A stretch of 64,000 nucleotides of DNA. Source: Shewanella carassii (GTDB taxonomy: Bacteria; Pseudomonadota; Gammaproteobacteria; Enterobacterales; Shewanellaceae). The stretch is taken from the NCBI RefSeq assembly GCF_002777975.1, contig NZ_NGVS01000033.1, positions 459,047-523,046 of the forward strand, written 5' to 3'. Shown here one piece after another: positions 41,807 through 49,289 of this stretch. The position numbers were made by a program, and so were the translations under genes. Every line of letters begins with the position of its first letter. Position 1 is the first letter of the stretch. The notes beneath the pieces were generated by a model, which made no database searches, was not told the origin of the DNA, and saw only the letters and a list, made by a program, of their open reading frames with translations.

Positions 41807-43447
41807 ATGATGAACAAGTCTCTTATGCTGGCGTCTTTGACGCTGAGTCTAATGTCAGGCAGCGCTCTGGCAATGGAGCAAGTGGTTCTAGATGGTAAAC
41901 ACATGACTCAGGAACAAGCCTGGGCCATTGCCGACGGTGCCAAAGTGAAGGTTGCCTCTCAAGCCCGTACCAAGTTGGTTAAGTCTCATGAACTGCTGAT
42001 GGAAGCTGCGCGTCTGGGTAAGCCGGTTTACGGCCTGACAGTAGGTGTAGGTCTGAACAAAGACCACAAGCTGTTTGATGCCAACGGTAAACTGAGTGCG
42101 GCAGTATTGGATGCGTCTCGCAGCTTTAACTACAGCACATTGCGCGCCCACAGTGCCGGTGTTGGTGAGCCAATGCCTGTACGTCTGACTCGTGTTGCTC
42201 TGGCCGTGCGTTTGAACACCATTCTGGCTGGTCAAACCGGTGTTCAGCCAGTAGTGGCTGACCTTTACGAAGCCTACCTGAACAAGGGTATCACTCCAGT
42301 TATCCCTTCACAGGGCACTGTGGGTGAAGCCGATATCCTGCTGGCCTCTCACGTAGGTCTGGCGATGATTGGTGAGTGGGAAGTGTTCTACAAGGGCAAG
42401 CGCGTAAGCAGCCGTGAAGCCATGGCCGATGCCGGTATTCCTCTGCTGGAGCCTATGGGTAAAGATGCCCTGTCTATCCTGTCCAACAACGCAGTGGCTG
42501 TAGCCTATGCAATGAAGGGCTATCAGGATGCCAAGCACTTGCTGGAAGTGTCTCCAACCGTATTCGGTTTGAGCCTTGAAGGTTTGAACGGTAACGTGGC
42601 TCCTTTCCTGCCACAAACCAATGACATCCGTCCTTTCCCTTACATTCAGGCAACGACTCAAGATATTCTGGCGCAACTGGATGGCAGCTATCTGTGGCAA
42701 CTGAATGATGAGCGTCCGCTGCAGGATCCTCTGAGCTACCGTACTACAGCTTATACTCTGGCTAGCGCCAAGAAGGCCTTGGTAGATCTGGGCGAAGTGA
42801 TCGATATCCAGATCAACCACTCAGACGATAACCCAGCCGTAGTTCTGGGCGCATCCAAGGACTACAGCCAGTTCCCTCAGGTAGCCAAGTACATGGTTGA
42901 AGGCAAGGGTGGTGTGTTCCCAACCACCAACTTCGAGCCTCTGCCTGTTGCCCTGGCAGTACAGAACCTGAGCACTGCTTTGACTCACGTGTCTCACAAC
43001 AGTGTAATGCGCACTATCCACCTGTCTGATGCCCACTTTACCCGTCTGAGCCGCTTCCTGGCCGGTCCGGAAAACAATGGTCATGCTTTCGGTGCAATCC
43101 AGAAAGCCTTCGTTGACATGCAGGTGCGTAACAAGCAACTGGCCAGCCCTGTCTCTTTCGATGGTGTCCAGATCGCCGGTAACATCGAAGACACCTTCAC
43201 TAACCTGAAGTTGGCTTCTGACAACCTGATCCAGATTGTTGACAACACCAACACCATCTATGGCCTAGAGCTGCTGCACTCTACTCAAGCTGTTGATCTG
43301 CGCAAGATGCATGACAAGAGCCTGAAACAGGGTAAAGCCACTGGTGCCATGTATGAAGCTTATCGTCAGCAGGTACCTTTTGTAAGCAAAGATCGTCCTT
43401 TCACTCCTGATATCCAGGCGTCACACGACTTTATTGCTAACTACTGA
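41807..43447 (+). CDS. Periplasmic histidine/aromatic ammonia-lyase family protein lacking the MIO triad
   Basis: A 546-residue homologue of HutH/PAL with a Sec signal ending in ALA, so it acts in the periplasm, unlike normal HutH. The catalytic tyrosine loop is 'VYGLTVGVGLN' (YGINTGFG in HutH). The 'RAHSAGVGEP', 'QDPLSYR' and 'SDDNPAV' motifs are kept. At the MIO site, where HutH has GSVG-ASG-DLAPLAH, this protein has GTVG-EAD-ILLASH, so the electrophilic MIO cofactor cannot form. Elimination of plain ammonia is therefore unlikely. Ergothionase, a MIO-independent member of this family that releases trimethylamine, is a reasonable model. The gene is 23 bases after the flavoprotein, with an AAGGAG site. 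Substrate assignment is inference. Confidence 0.8.
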   Translation: MMNKSLMLASLTLSLMSGSALAMEQVVLDGKHMTQEQAWAIADGAKVKVASQARTKLVKSHELLMEAARLGKPVYGLTVGVGLNKDHKLFDANGKLSAAVLDASRSFNYSTLRAHSAGVGEPMPVRLTRVALAVRLNTILAGQTGVQPVVADLYEAYLNKGITPVIPSQGTVGEADILLASHVGLAMIGEWEVFYKGKRVSSREAMADAGIPLLEPMGKDALSILSNNAVAVAYAMKGYQDAKHLLEVSPTVFGLSLEGLNGNVAPFLPQTNDIRPFPYIQATTQDILAQLDGSYLWQLNDERPLQDPLSYRTTAYTLASAKKALVDLGEVIDIQINHSDDNPAVVLGASKDYSQFPQVAKYMVEGKGGVFPTTNFEPLPVALAVQNLSTALTHVSHNSVMRTIHLSDAHFTRLSRFLAGPENNGHAFGAIQKAFVDMQVRNKQLASPVSFDGVQIAGNIEDTFTNLKLASDNLIQIVDNTNTIYGLELLHSTQAVDLRKMHDKSLKQGKATGAMYEAYRQQVPFVSKDRPFTPDIQASHDFIANY

Positions 43448-43454
43448 TAGAAGA

Positions 43455-43476
43455 GCGGGGCAGGCAACTGCCCCGC
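43455..43476 (+). other. GCAA-tetraloop hairpin between lyase and cytochrome genes
   Basis: GCGGGGCAG-GCAA-CTGCCCCGC is a perfect 9-bp GC-rich stem with a stable GNRA tetraloop, eight bases after the lyase stop. There is no T-run, so it more likely protects the upstream mRNA or tunes cytochrome expression than terminates transcription. Confidence 0.75.
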
Positions 43477-43492
43477 AACAGGAAGCCCCAAG

Positions 43493-43876
43493 ATGTTGAA
43501 GATAATATCCACTGTTCTTGTTACCTGCGCCTTGATGCTGCCTGGAGCGGCCAATGCCATGAAGATCAAGGACTACCACAAAGAAGTCATGACTGCTGAA
43601 AATGGTCGTGTCGATTGTGCCGCTTGCCATGGCGATGCCAAGCGTAAAACCATTCCTGACGCGACGGCTTGTGAAGCTTGTCACGGCACTCCTGAAGACG
43701 TTGCCAAGCAGACAGCTCGTCCAGCCAACGCCGGTCATGATGTTGAACCTAATCCCCATGACAGCCTGCACTATGGCACGGATTTGCCATGTACTTACTG
43801 TCACCAGGAGCACAAAGAGAGCAAGGTATATTGCAATCAGTGCCATGAGTTCACATACCCAGCGATGAAGCGCTAA
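43493..43876 (+). CDS. Tetraheme cytochrome c (flavocytochrome c haem-domain type)
   Basis: A 127-residue periplasmic cytochrome with signal peptide ending in ANA and four CXXCH motifs: CAACH, CEACH, CTYCH and CNQCH. Spacing and the 'DYHKEVMTAENGRVDCAACHG' start resemble the N-terminal haem domain of the fused flavocytochrome c fumarate reductase. Here that domain is a separate subunit for the flavoprotein encoded at the head of the operon. It would take electrons from the quinol pool, probably through a CymA-type protein encoded elsewhere. Confidence 0.92.
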   Translation: MLKIISTVLVTCALMLPGAANAMKIKDYHKEVMTAENGRVDCAACHGDAKRKTIPDATACEACHGTPEDVAKQTARPANAGHDVEPNPHDSLHYGTDLPCTYCHQEHKESKVYCNQCHEFTYPAMKR

Positions 43877-44008
43877 AAGGCGATTCGAGTCTCCCTGTAT
43901 TTGGGGATTGGATTTAACACCGTGCTTTACAGCGCTGTTCTTGATTGGTCGACATAACGCCGAGAAGTTCACCGCTGATATAGTGAATGGTATAAGTCTG
44001 TTATTTCC

Positions 44009-44035
44009 ACCGCAGCCTTGGCTGCGGTTTTTTTT
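44009..44035 (+). terminator. Operon terminator after the tetraheme cytochrome
   Basis: ACCGCAGCC-TT-GGCTGCGGT followed by eight T is a strong intrinsic terminator about 130 bases after the cytochrome stop. Confidence 0.93.
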
Positions 44036-44157
44036 GGATAAAAAAAGGTCTGCCAAAAGAGCAGACCCGGACGATACTGAAACAAGCGTTCAAGTAACGC
44101 GTCAATGGATGTGGAACCGAGTTCAGTGTGCGCTTTTTAAATTAACCCAAACTGAAA

Positions 44158-45444
44158 TCATCTGAGCTCGATGCCGCGATTGAGGGCGATAAGCTTATCC
44201 AAGATCCGTTCACCATCCATGCGTATGCCGTTGTGCTCATATTCAGAGGTTAACCAATACTTGAGGTTGCCGACTCTGGCGGCGGTTTCCAGGCTGTAGG
44301 CCTGCTCGACATACATATCTTCGCTGTAGATGGCAGCGGCGACAGGTACGCGGTTTTTGGCGAGAATATTCGGGTCATAGAGTGAAGGCCAATCGGCTTT
44401 GGCGGCCAGCAATTCGGCGCAGGCTTTTAGCGGCTTGAGGTTGGCAAACTGCTCAAACATCCAGGGGTAGATCATCTCACCGCTGAAAAGCAGCTCATCG
44501 GCGTCCGGGGCAAACGCCGGATATTCGGCCCGCACCCTGTGGGCAGCCCAGTTTGCGGCTTGTTGCTGGCAATAGATAGACTCGTGCATGATGGCAAACA
44601 GTGGGTTGGTATTGTAATCCAGCAATTGACAGAACTGCGCCTCAAACAAGGGATTGAGCGCCTTGCCGCTTGGGGTATCTATCAAGGCTTGCTCCAGCAG
44701 ATAGTAGAGGGCTTCCGGTCCTTGCTCCATGCCTAAGTTGACGCCCAAAAGCTGCAGCATTTCCTGGGTCAGCCGCTCACCTGTGGCCAGGCGCGCATCA
44801 TGGCTATTGATAAATTCTCTGAGCTCGGCCAGCAAGGCTTTGGCATCTTTGAAACGGGCAAAGAAATCCCGGTTTTTGGCCAACAGGCGTTGATATGTTG
44901 CCCGATAAACCTCGGTTGCGGGGCGCTCAAGGGATGGAATACCGCCGGTAATAAAGGCTTCCTTGAGCCCTTGCGGTGCGGCGCTCAGGTATCTGAGTAC
45001 GCAAAAGCCACCGAAACTCTGACCGAGAATACTCCAGGGCGCATCCGGGCTCAGTTGCGCCCGAATCGCCTCGGCATCACGAATAATATTGTCGGCGCGA
45101 AAATGGCTCAGGTACTCAGCCTGATCGGCAGGCGTCAGCCCGCTCAGGGTCTTAAAGCTGACCGGGCTTGAGAGGCCGGTGCCACGTTGATCCAGCAAGA
45201 GTACTCGGTACTCTTTAAGCGCTCTTTTGATCCAGCCGCCATTGGCAAGGGGGCGGACGGCACCAAAACCCGGGCCTCCTTGGAAAAACACCAAGAGAGG
45301 CAGATTGGCGGCGTTGCCCTGGGGGCCGCGAAGCTCCCGGGCAAAGATTTGCAGTTGTTCCCCGGTGGGATGCTGATAATCCAGCGGCAGAGAGAAGAAG
45401 TGTTTGCGGCTCAGGATGCCAGCAAGACGGCTGTCTGTTATCAT
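44158..45444 (-). CDS. Alpha/beta-hydrolase, proline iminopeptidase-like
   Basis: A roughly 428-residue hydrolase. The oxyanion-hole region is 'LVFFQGGPGFGAVRP', the nucleophile elbow is GQSFGG (Ser within 'SILGQSFGGFCVLRY'), and a C-terminal 'EYEHNGI' holds the catalytic histidine. The layout matches the S33 prolyl aminopeptidase group, which releases N-terminal proline from peptides. The ATG at 45444 has AAGG six bases upstream and is preferred to an in-frame codon further up. No signal peptide, so it is cytosolic. Confidence 0.85.
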   Translation of the reverse strand: MITDSRLAGILSRKHFFSLPLDYQHPTGEQLQIFARELRGPQGNAANLPLLVFFQGGPGFGAVRPLANGGWIKRALKEYRVLLLDQRGTGLSSPVSFKTLSGLTPADQAEYLSHFRADNIIRDAEAIRAQLSPDAPWSILGQSFGGFCVLRYLSAAPQGLKEAFITGGIPSLERPATEVYRATYQRLLAKNRDFFARFKDAKALLAELREFINSHDARLATGERLTQEMLQLLGVNLGMEQGPEALYYLLEQALIDTPSGKALNPLFEAQFCQLLDYNTNPLFAIMHESIYCQQQAANWAAHRVRAEYPAFAPDADELLFSGEMIYPWMFEQFANLKPLKACAELLAAKADWPSLYDPNILAKNRVPVAAAIYSEDMYVEQAYSLETAARVGNLKYWLTSEYEHNGIRMDGERILDKLIALNRGIELR

Positions 45445-45639
45445 GTAGGGCCTTGGGCTTGAAGGTTGATAGCCCAAAATAGTATATAAAAATCCCTAAG
45501 CTGCAAACCGGCGCCAGATTAAAGCGGCTTATCTGACGCTTTCCTTGCCCGGGATCATTTTTTCTGTTGCCGGGTTGATGGATCATGCATCGAGACGATC
45601 TATCGATCATGGAACGATAACAGCCTGCGAGTGTGTGTA

Positions 45640-46287
45640 ATGAAATACCAGATCATCCCAGTGACCCCTTTCCAGCAAAACTGCAGCCTTATTTGGTGTG
45701 AAAAGAGTGGCAAAGCCGCGGTGATAGATCCGGGTGGCAACCCAGAGCGCATCATGGATGCCTTGGCGCAGCACGGCCTGCAGTTGCAGTATATTCTGTT
45801 GACTCACGGGCACATAGATCATGTCGGTGCCGCCAAGACCTTGGCCACTGAGTGTGAGGTGCAGATCATAGGCCCGCATATCGACGATAAATTTTGGTTG
45901 GATAATCTGCCGCGTCAGAGTCAGAACTTTGGCTTTCCCGCTTGCGAAGCGTTTGAGGTTGATCGTTACCTCGAAGATGGTGAGCAGCTTACCCTGGGTG
46001 AACAACAGCTGAGTGTGCTGCATTGTCCGGGACATACTCCAGGGCATGTGGTCTTTTTTGATCCTGCCGGGAATCTGGCTTGGGTGGGGGATGTGCTGTT
46101 TCGTGGCTCCATTGGCCGAACCGATTTCCCCGGCTCCAGCTACCAAGCCTTACTTGATTCCATCCGTTATAAGCTCTGGCCTCTGGGGGAACAAGTCAAC
46201 TTTATTCCCGGCCACGGCCCCATGTCCAATTTTGGCGAAGAGCGACGTAACAATCCCTTTGTGGCCGATCAGTTAATGGCCGACTAA
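45640..46287 (+). CDS. ycbL: Metallo-beta-lactamase-fold hydrolase, YcbL (glyoxalase II-like)
   Basis: A 215-residue hydrolase with the dinuclear metal motif THGHIDH and the later ligands 'HCPGHTPGH', 'GDVLFRGSIGRTD' and 'IPGHGP'. YcbL is a short type II glyoxalase that hydrolyses S-lactoylglutathione or related thioesters. The ATG at 45640 gives the conserved N-terminus 'MKYQIIPVTPFQQN'; an in-frame GTG three codons upstream is less likely. Confidence 0.9.
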   Translation: MKYQIIPVTPFQQNCSLIWCEKSGKAAVIDPGGNPERIMDALAQHGLQLQYILLTHGHIDHVGAAKTLATECEVQIIGPHIDDKFWLDNLPRQSQNFGFPACEAFEVDRYLEDGEQLTLGEQQLSVLHCPGHTPGHVVFFDPAGNLAWVGDVLFRGSIGRTDFPGSSYQALLDSIRYKLWPLGEQVNFIPGHGPMSNFGEERRNNPFVADQLMAD

Positions 46288-46304
46288 AGTCGCCATTGAT
46301 GAAT

Positions 46305-46327
46305 AAACCCGGACCTTCCGGGTTTTT
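46305..46327 (+). terminator. Terminator of ycbL
   Basis: AAACCCGGA-CCT-TCCGGGTTT forms a perfect 9-bp stem ending in a T-run, about 20 bases after the stop. Confidence 0.88.
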
Positions 46328-46484
46328 ATTTGATTAAATTTCAATATTTTGTGGTTTTATTACGTCTTTGGGTGTGGTTTTGCACAATATTTAGCCATAA
46401 ATTAACCAATATTAGCGGTTGATCTGGTTTTTGTTATTAAAAGTGATGTAATTTAGTCAAAACATCGTTTTACTGGAGGCTACC

Positions 46485-46988
46485 ATGCAACAGCGTTGGC
46501 ATGCAGCAATATCTGCCGGGCTTTTGGCCACTGTTTGGTGTGGGGTTGCCGACACCTTGGATTTGACAACCTGGATAGGTTTTCTGGGGTGCAGTACTTT
46601 CTTCGCTCAGGGCCGCCGCGGTTTTGCCGGTCTGCTGCAGGCATGGTGCACCAATACTTCAGGTGTATTCTGGGCCTGGCTTATTATCAGCGGCAGCAGC
46701 TTCTTTGTCTCGCCGGTATTTGGCTGGATCTTTACCGGCATCGCCACCAGCGCCATGTGTTTGCAGGCTAGTTTCAGTAAACTCAACTTTATCCCCGGGG
46801 CTTTTATCGGCTGCTGTATTACCTTTGCCATGGCCGCAGATATTGCGACCATAATGCCCCCTTTGTTGATCGGCGCCGTGTTTGGTTATGCCATGAGTCG
46901 CTTGACGGATCTTATGGGTTATTACCAAACCAGCCGCAATGACAGCGCAAGTTCTGAATCCTTGACTCCTGAGCGGATGGTGGAGTGA
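46485..46988 (+). CDS. DUF1097 family membrane protein
   Basis: A 167-residue inner-membrane protein with about five helices ('AAISAGLLATVWCGVAD', 'WAWLIISGSSFFVSPVFGWI', 'PGAFIGCCITFAMAADI', 'PPLLIGAVFGYAMSRL'). The pattern and size fit DUF1097/YcdZ-type proteins, whose function is not established. A clear GGAGG site precedes the ATG. The 155 bases upstream are AT-rich and should hold its promoter. Confidence 0.8.
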   Translation: MQQRWHAAISAGLLATVWCGVADTLDLTTWIGFLGCSTFFAQGRRGFAGLLQAWCTNTSGVFWAWLIISGSSFFVSPVFGWIFTGIATSAMCLQASFSKLNFIPGAFIGCCITFAMAADIATIMPPLLIGAVFGYAMSRLTDLMGYYQTSRNDSASSESLTPERMVE

Positions 46989-47021
46989 GCCAAGCCATAC
47001 TTGCTGTTTTGGGGCACCTGC

Positions 47022-47043
47022 TCTTAGGTGCCCGGCTGGGTAG
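47022..47043 (+). terminator. Hairpin after DUF1097 gene
   Basis: GGGCACCT-GCTCTT-AGGTGCCC forms a perfect 8-bp stem between the rightward DUF1097 gene and the leftward yecM. No T-run follows, so termination is likely but not certain. Confidence 0.6.
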
Positions 47044-47063
47044 CCCAGGCCTGGTCTAACGGG

Positions 47064-47633
47064 TTATTCCTGTTCGCTGGCGATGATGGCCTGAATGCTG
47101 TGAGGATGCACCTTGACGCAAACCCCGCCAGCCTTGAATGCCAATGTCGGGTTGGCTAAGCGTTCGGCTTCGCCTTTGGGGCTGCTGGCCTTGAGTTTGA
47201 TCTCCGTGTCGCCATCGAGTGCGGCTTGGGTTCGGGGGCAGAGAGTACGCAGTTGCTCAGCCAGTTCATCACAGCTTTGGGCGCCCCCCGGCAAAACCAG
47301 TTCCAGATGTTCCCATCCCTCTTCGGGATAGTGTTTATCGCTGGGGAAGGGCAGCTCGACACAGGGAATTTGCCATTGACCCAATCGCAGAGGCTGCTGC
47401 AGTCGTATGATCAGGATAGGGCGGCCGTTGATGATATTTTCCGAAATGATTTCACCGCATTGGGCAAATTCGGCCTTGAGCTTTTCTGCCGCGGCGACAG
47501 AGTTGACCCGCAGCGCGGCGTGATCGCACTCGTTTAAACGTTCGAGTCCGAGGCGCTCAATCAGAGGCATAACTTTGTCGGCAAAGGCTTGCCAGTCTGC
47601 CAGCAACTGCGACAGAGATTGAAGGTTTTGCAT
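47064..47633 (-). CDS. yecM: YecM family protein (VOC superfamily)
   Basis: A 189-residue cytosolic protein with the YecM pattern: 'LNECDHAALRVNSVAAAEKLK', 'ISENIINGRPILIIRLQQPL' and 'VELPFPSDKHYPEEGWEHLE'. The fold resembles metal-binding VOC enzymes, and the His/Glu residues in these motifs could be ligands. No reaction is established. It is the downstream partner of the L,D-transpeptidase gene, 14 bases away. Confidence 0.9.
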   Translation of the reverse strand: MQNLQSLSQLLADWQAFADKVMPLIERLGLERLNECDHAALRVNSVAAAEKLKAEFAQCGEIISENIINGRPILIIRLQQPLRLGQWQIPCVELPFPSDKHYPEEGWEHLELVLPGGAQSCDELAEQLRTLCPRTQAALDGDTEIKLKASSPKGEAERLANPTLAFKAGGVCVKVHPHSIQAIIASEQE

Positions 47634-47647
47634 ATTTGATTCCTGTT

Positions 47648-48151
47648 TCAGGGCCAGATTTCTATCGGCGTTCCCGGCTCAATCAACTGCCAGAGTTCAT
47701 CCATCTCTTTATTGGTGAGGGCGATACAGCCATTGGTCCAGTTAAACTGTTGCGCCTCTTCCGGGGTTAACTCAGAGCGGGGGTTTTGGCCGTGGATCAT
47801 GATTTGACCGCCTGGGCTTATCCCTAGCGCCTTGGCCCTGAGTCTGTCCTCGTCATTGGGATAAGAGATGTGAATCGCGCGGTAAAAGGCGCTGTCGGCC
47901 TTTTTATAATCCAGTAGATAACGGCCCTCGGGAGTACGTTGGTCGCCTTCCTGATACTTGTGGCCCTTGGGCATCTCCCCCATGGCGATGCGATATTCCT
48001 TGATCACCTTACCGGCTTTAATCAGGCTCAGACGCGAATCTGACTTGTTGACCAGCACCAAATCCACCTGTGCCGAGGCCAGGGGGCTGTACAACTGGGC
48101 AAACGCCAGCAGAAATATTGCATAAACTATATGACGAAACGAAGGGCCCAT
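47648..48151 (-). CDS. Periplasmic L,D-transpeptidase family protein (YafK/YkuD type)
   Basis: A 167-residue exported enzyme with signal peptide ending in ASA and the YkuD catalytic motif 'IMIHGQN...NWTNGCIALTN', with the nucleophilic cysteine in NGC. These enzymes make or remove 3-3 crosslinks or cut lipoprotein-peptidoglycan links. The short YafK-like form is usually a hydrolase-like member. The 'RTPEGRYLLDYKKADSAFY' stretch is typical of that group. The substrate is not determinable here. Confidence 0.9.
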   Translation of the reverse strand: MGPSFRHIVYAIFLLAFAQLYSPLASAQVDLVLVNKSDSRLSLIKAGKVIKEYRIAMGEMPKGHKYQEGDQRTPEGRYLLDYKKADSAFYRAIHISYPNDEDRLRAKALGISPGGQIMIHGQNPRSELTPEEAQQFNWTNGCIALTNKEMDELWQLIEPGTPIEIWP

Positions 48152-48427
48152 GGTGCCTGGCTCTGATTATGGTTATTTTGACGCGATAATAACCGAAAAC
48201 AGGGGCTTTCTTGAAGCCTTTGAGCGCACCTGTCTGTGCTTTTTTGGCCTGCATGGGGTGCGCTTGTCTCTGTGCCGGTGCCAGAGAATATTTGGCACAC
48301 TCGCCGATGCGTGGCAGACTTACGCCCCTGCCTTTTGGGCATGGCGCCGCGAAAATTGACAGTGCGAGACGTTAAAGGGTCAAGAGTGAGACGCCGTTTG
48401 GGTTAGACAGTAAGGAAAGCTTGCCGC

Positions 48428-49288
48428 ATGAATCAACACAAGATGACAGATACGCCACCAGAGCCTGAGCTCAAGCGTAAGCTTAGAATAATCATCTTTG
48501 GTACTGAAACGCCCGCCGGTCGCTGGTTCGATATCGGCTTGATCATCTGCATTATTCTCAGTGTTGCCTTGGTTTTTCTCGATACCGTGGCTGATATCCA
48601 TGCCCGTTTCGGACATATCATCCTGGCACTGGAATGGGCCTTTACCTTGGTGTTCACTCTGGAATATCTGCTGCGGCTCTATTGCTCCAGCAATCGCTTG
48701 AGTTATGCTCGCAGTTTTTACGGTGTCGTGGATCTGCTCAGTATCCTGCCCAGTTACCTGGCACTGTTCTTCCCCGGGGCCAATTTCACTTTGGTGATCC
48801 GGATTTTGCGGCTGTTCAGAGTTTTTCGGGTACTCAAGCTGCTCAGATACTTGAGTGAGGGAAATCTGCTGCTCAAGGCGATGCTGCAGTCGAGTCGCAA
48901 GGTGTTTATCTTCTTTTTCTCTGTGAGTCTCATCATTATGGTGCTCAGCGCCATCATGTATGTGGTCGAAGGCCCGGAAAATGGCTTCAGCTCGATCCCC
49001 AAGTCTGTCTATTGGACCATAGTGACCATTACCACTGTGGGCTACGGTGATATCACCCCCAAGACAGATCTCGGTCAGGCGATAGCGGCGTTTACCATGC
49101 TCCTGGGTTACTCGATAATTGCTATTCCCACCGGGATCCTTACCGCCGAAATCTCCCAGGAGATGGGCCGTAGCCGCGATCTGCGCCGCTGCGCCAACTG
49201 TTTAAAAACCGGGCATGATCACCATGCTATCTACTGTAATCGCTGCGGCAGTGAACTGGAGCCAGTTCCGGAAGAAAACAAGGATTAG
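48428..49288 (+). CDS. Voltage-gated potassium channel with C-terminal zinc-ribbon-like tail
   Basis: A 286-residue six-helix ion channel. The S4 sensor is 'LVIRILRLFRVFRVLKLLRY', and the selectivity filter TVGYGD sits in 'TITTVGYGDITPKTDLG'. After S6 ('LLGYSIIAIPTGILTAEI') a short cytosolic tail carries two CxxC pairs, CANC and CNRC, with histidines between ('GHDHHAIYC'), a zinc-ribbon-like pattern. This could link channel gating or assembly to metal or redox state, but that is inference. The next gene starts two bases after the stop. Confidence 0.92.
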   Translation: MNQHKMTDTPPEPELKRKLRIIIFGTETPAGRWFDIGLIICIILSVALVFLDTVADIHARFGHIILALEWAFTLVFTLEYLLRLYCSSNRLSYARSFYGVVDLLSILPSYLALFFPGANFTLVIRILRLFRVFRVLKLLRYLSEGNLLLKAMLQSSRKVFIFFFSVSLIIMVLSAIMYVVEGPENGFSSIPKSVYWTIVTITTVGYGDITPKTDLGQAIAAFTMLLGYSIIAIPTGILTAEISQEMGRSRDLRRCANCLKTGHDHHAIYCNRCGSELEPVPEENKD

Positions 49289-49289
49289 G

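Noticed and set aside
41807..43447. Ordinary histidine ammonia-lyase (hutH) of histidine catabolism
   Set aside because: The MIO triad is missing, a Sec signal is present, and no hutU/hutI/hutG genes are adjacent.
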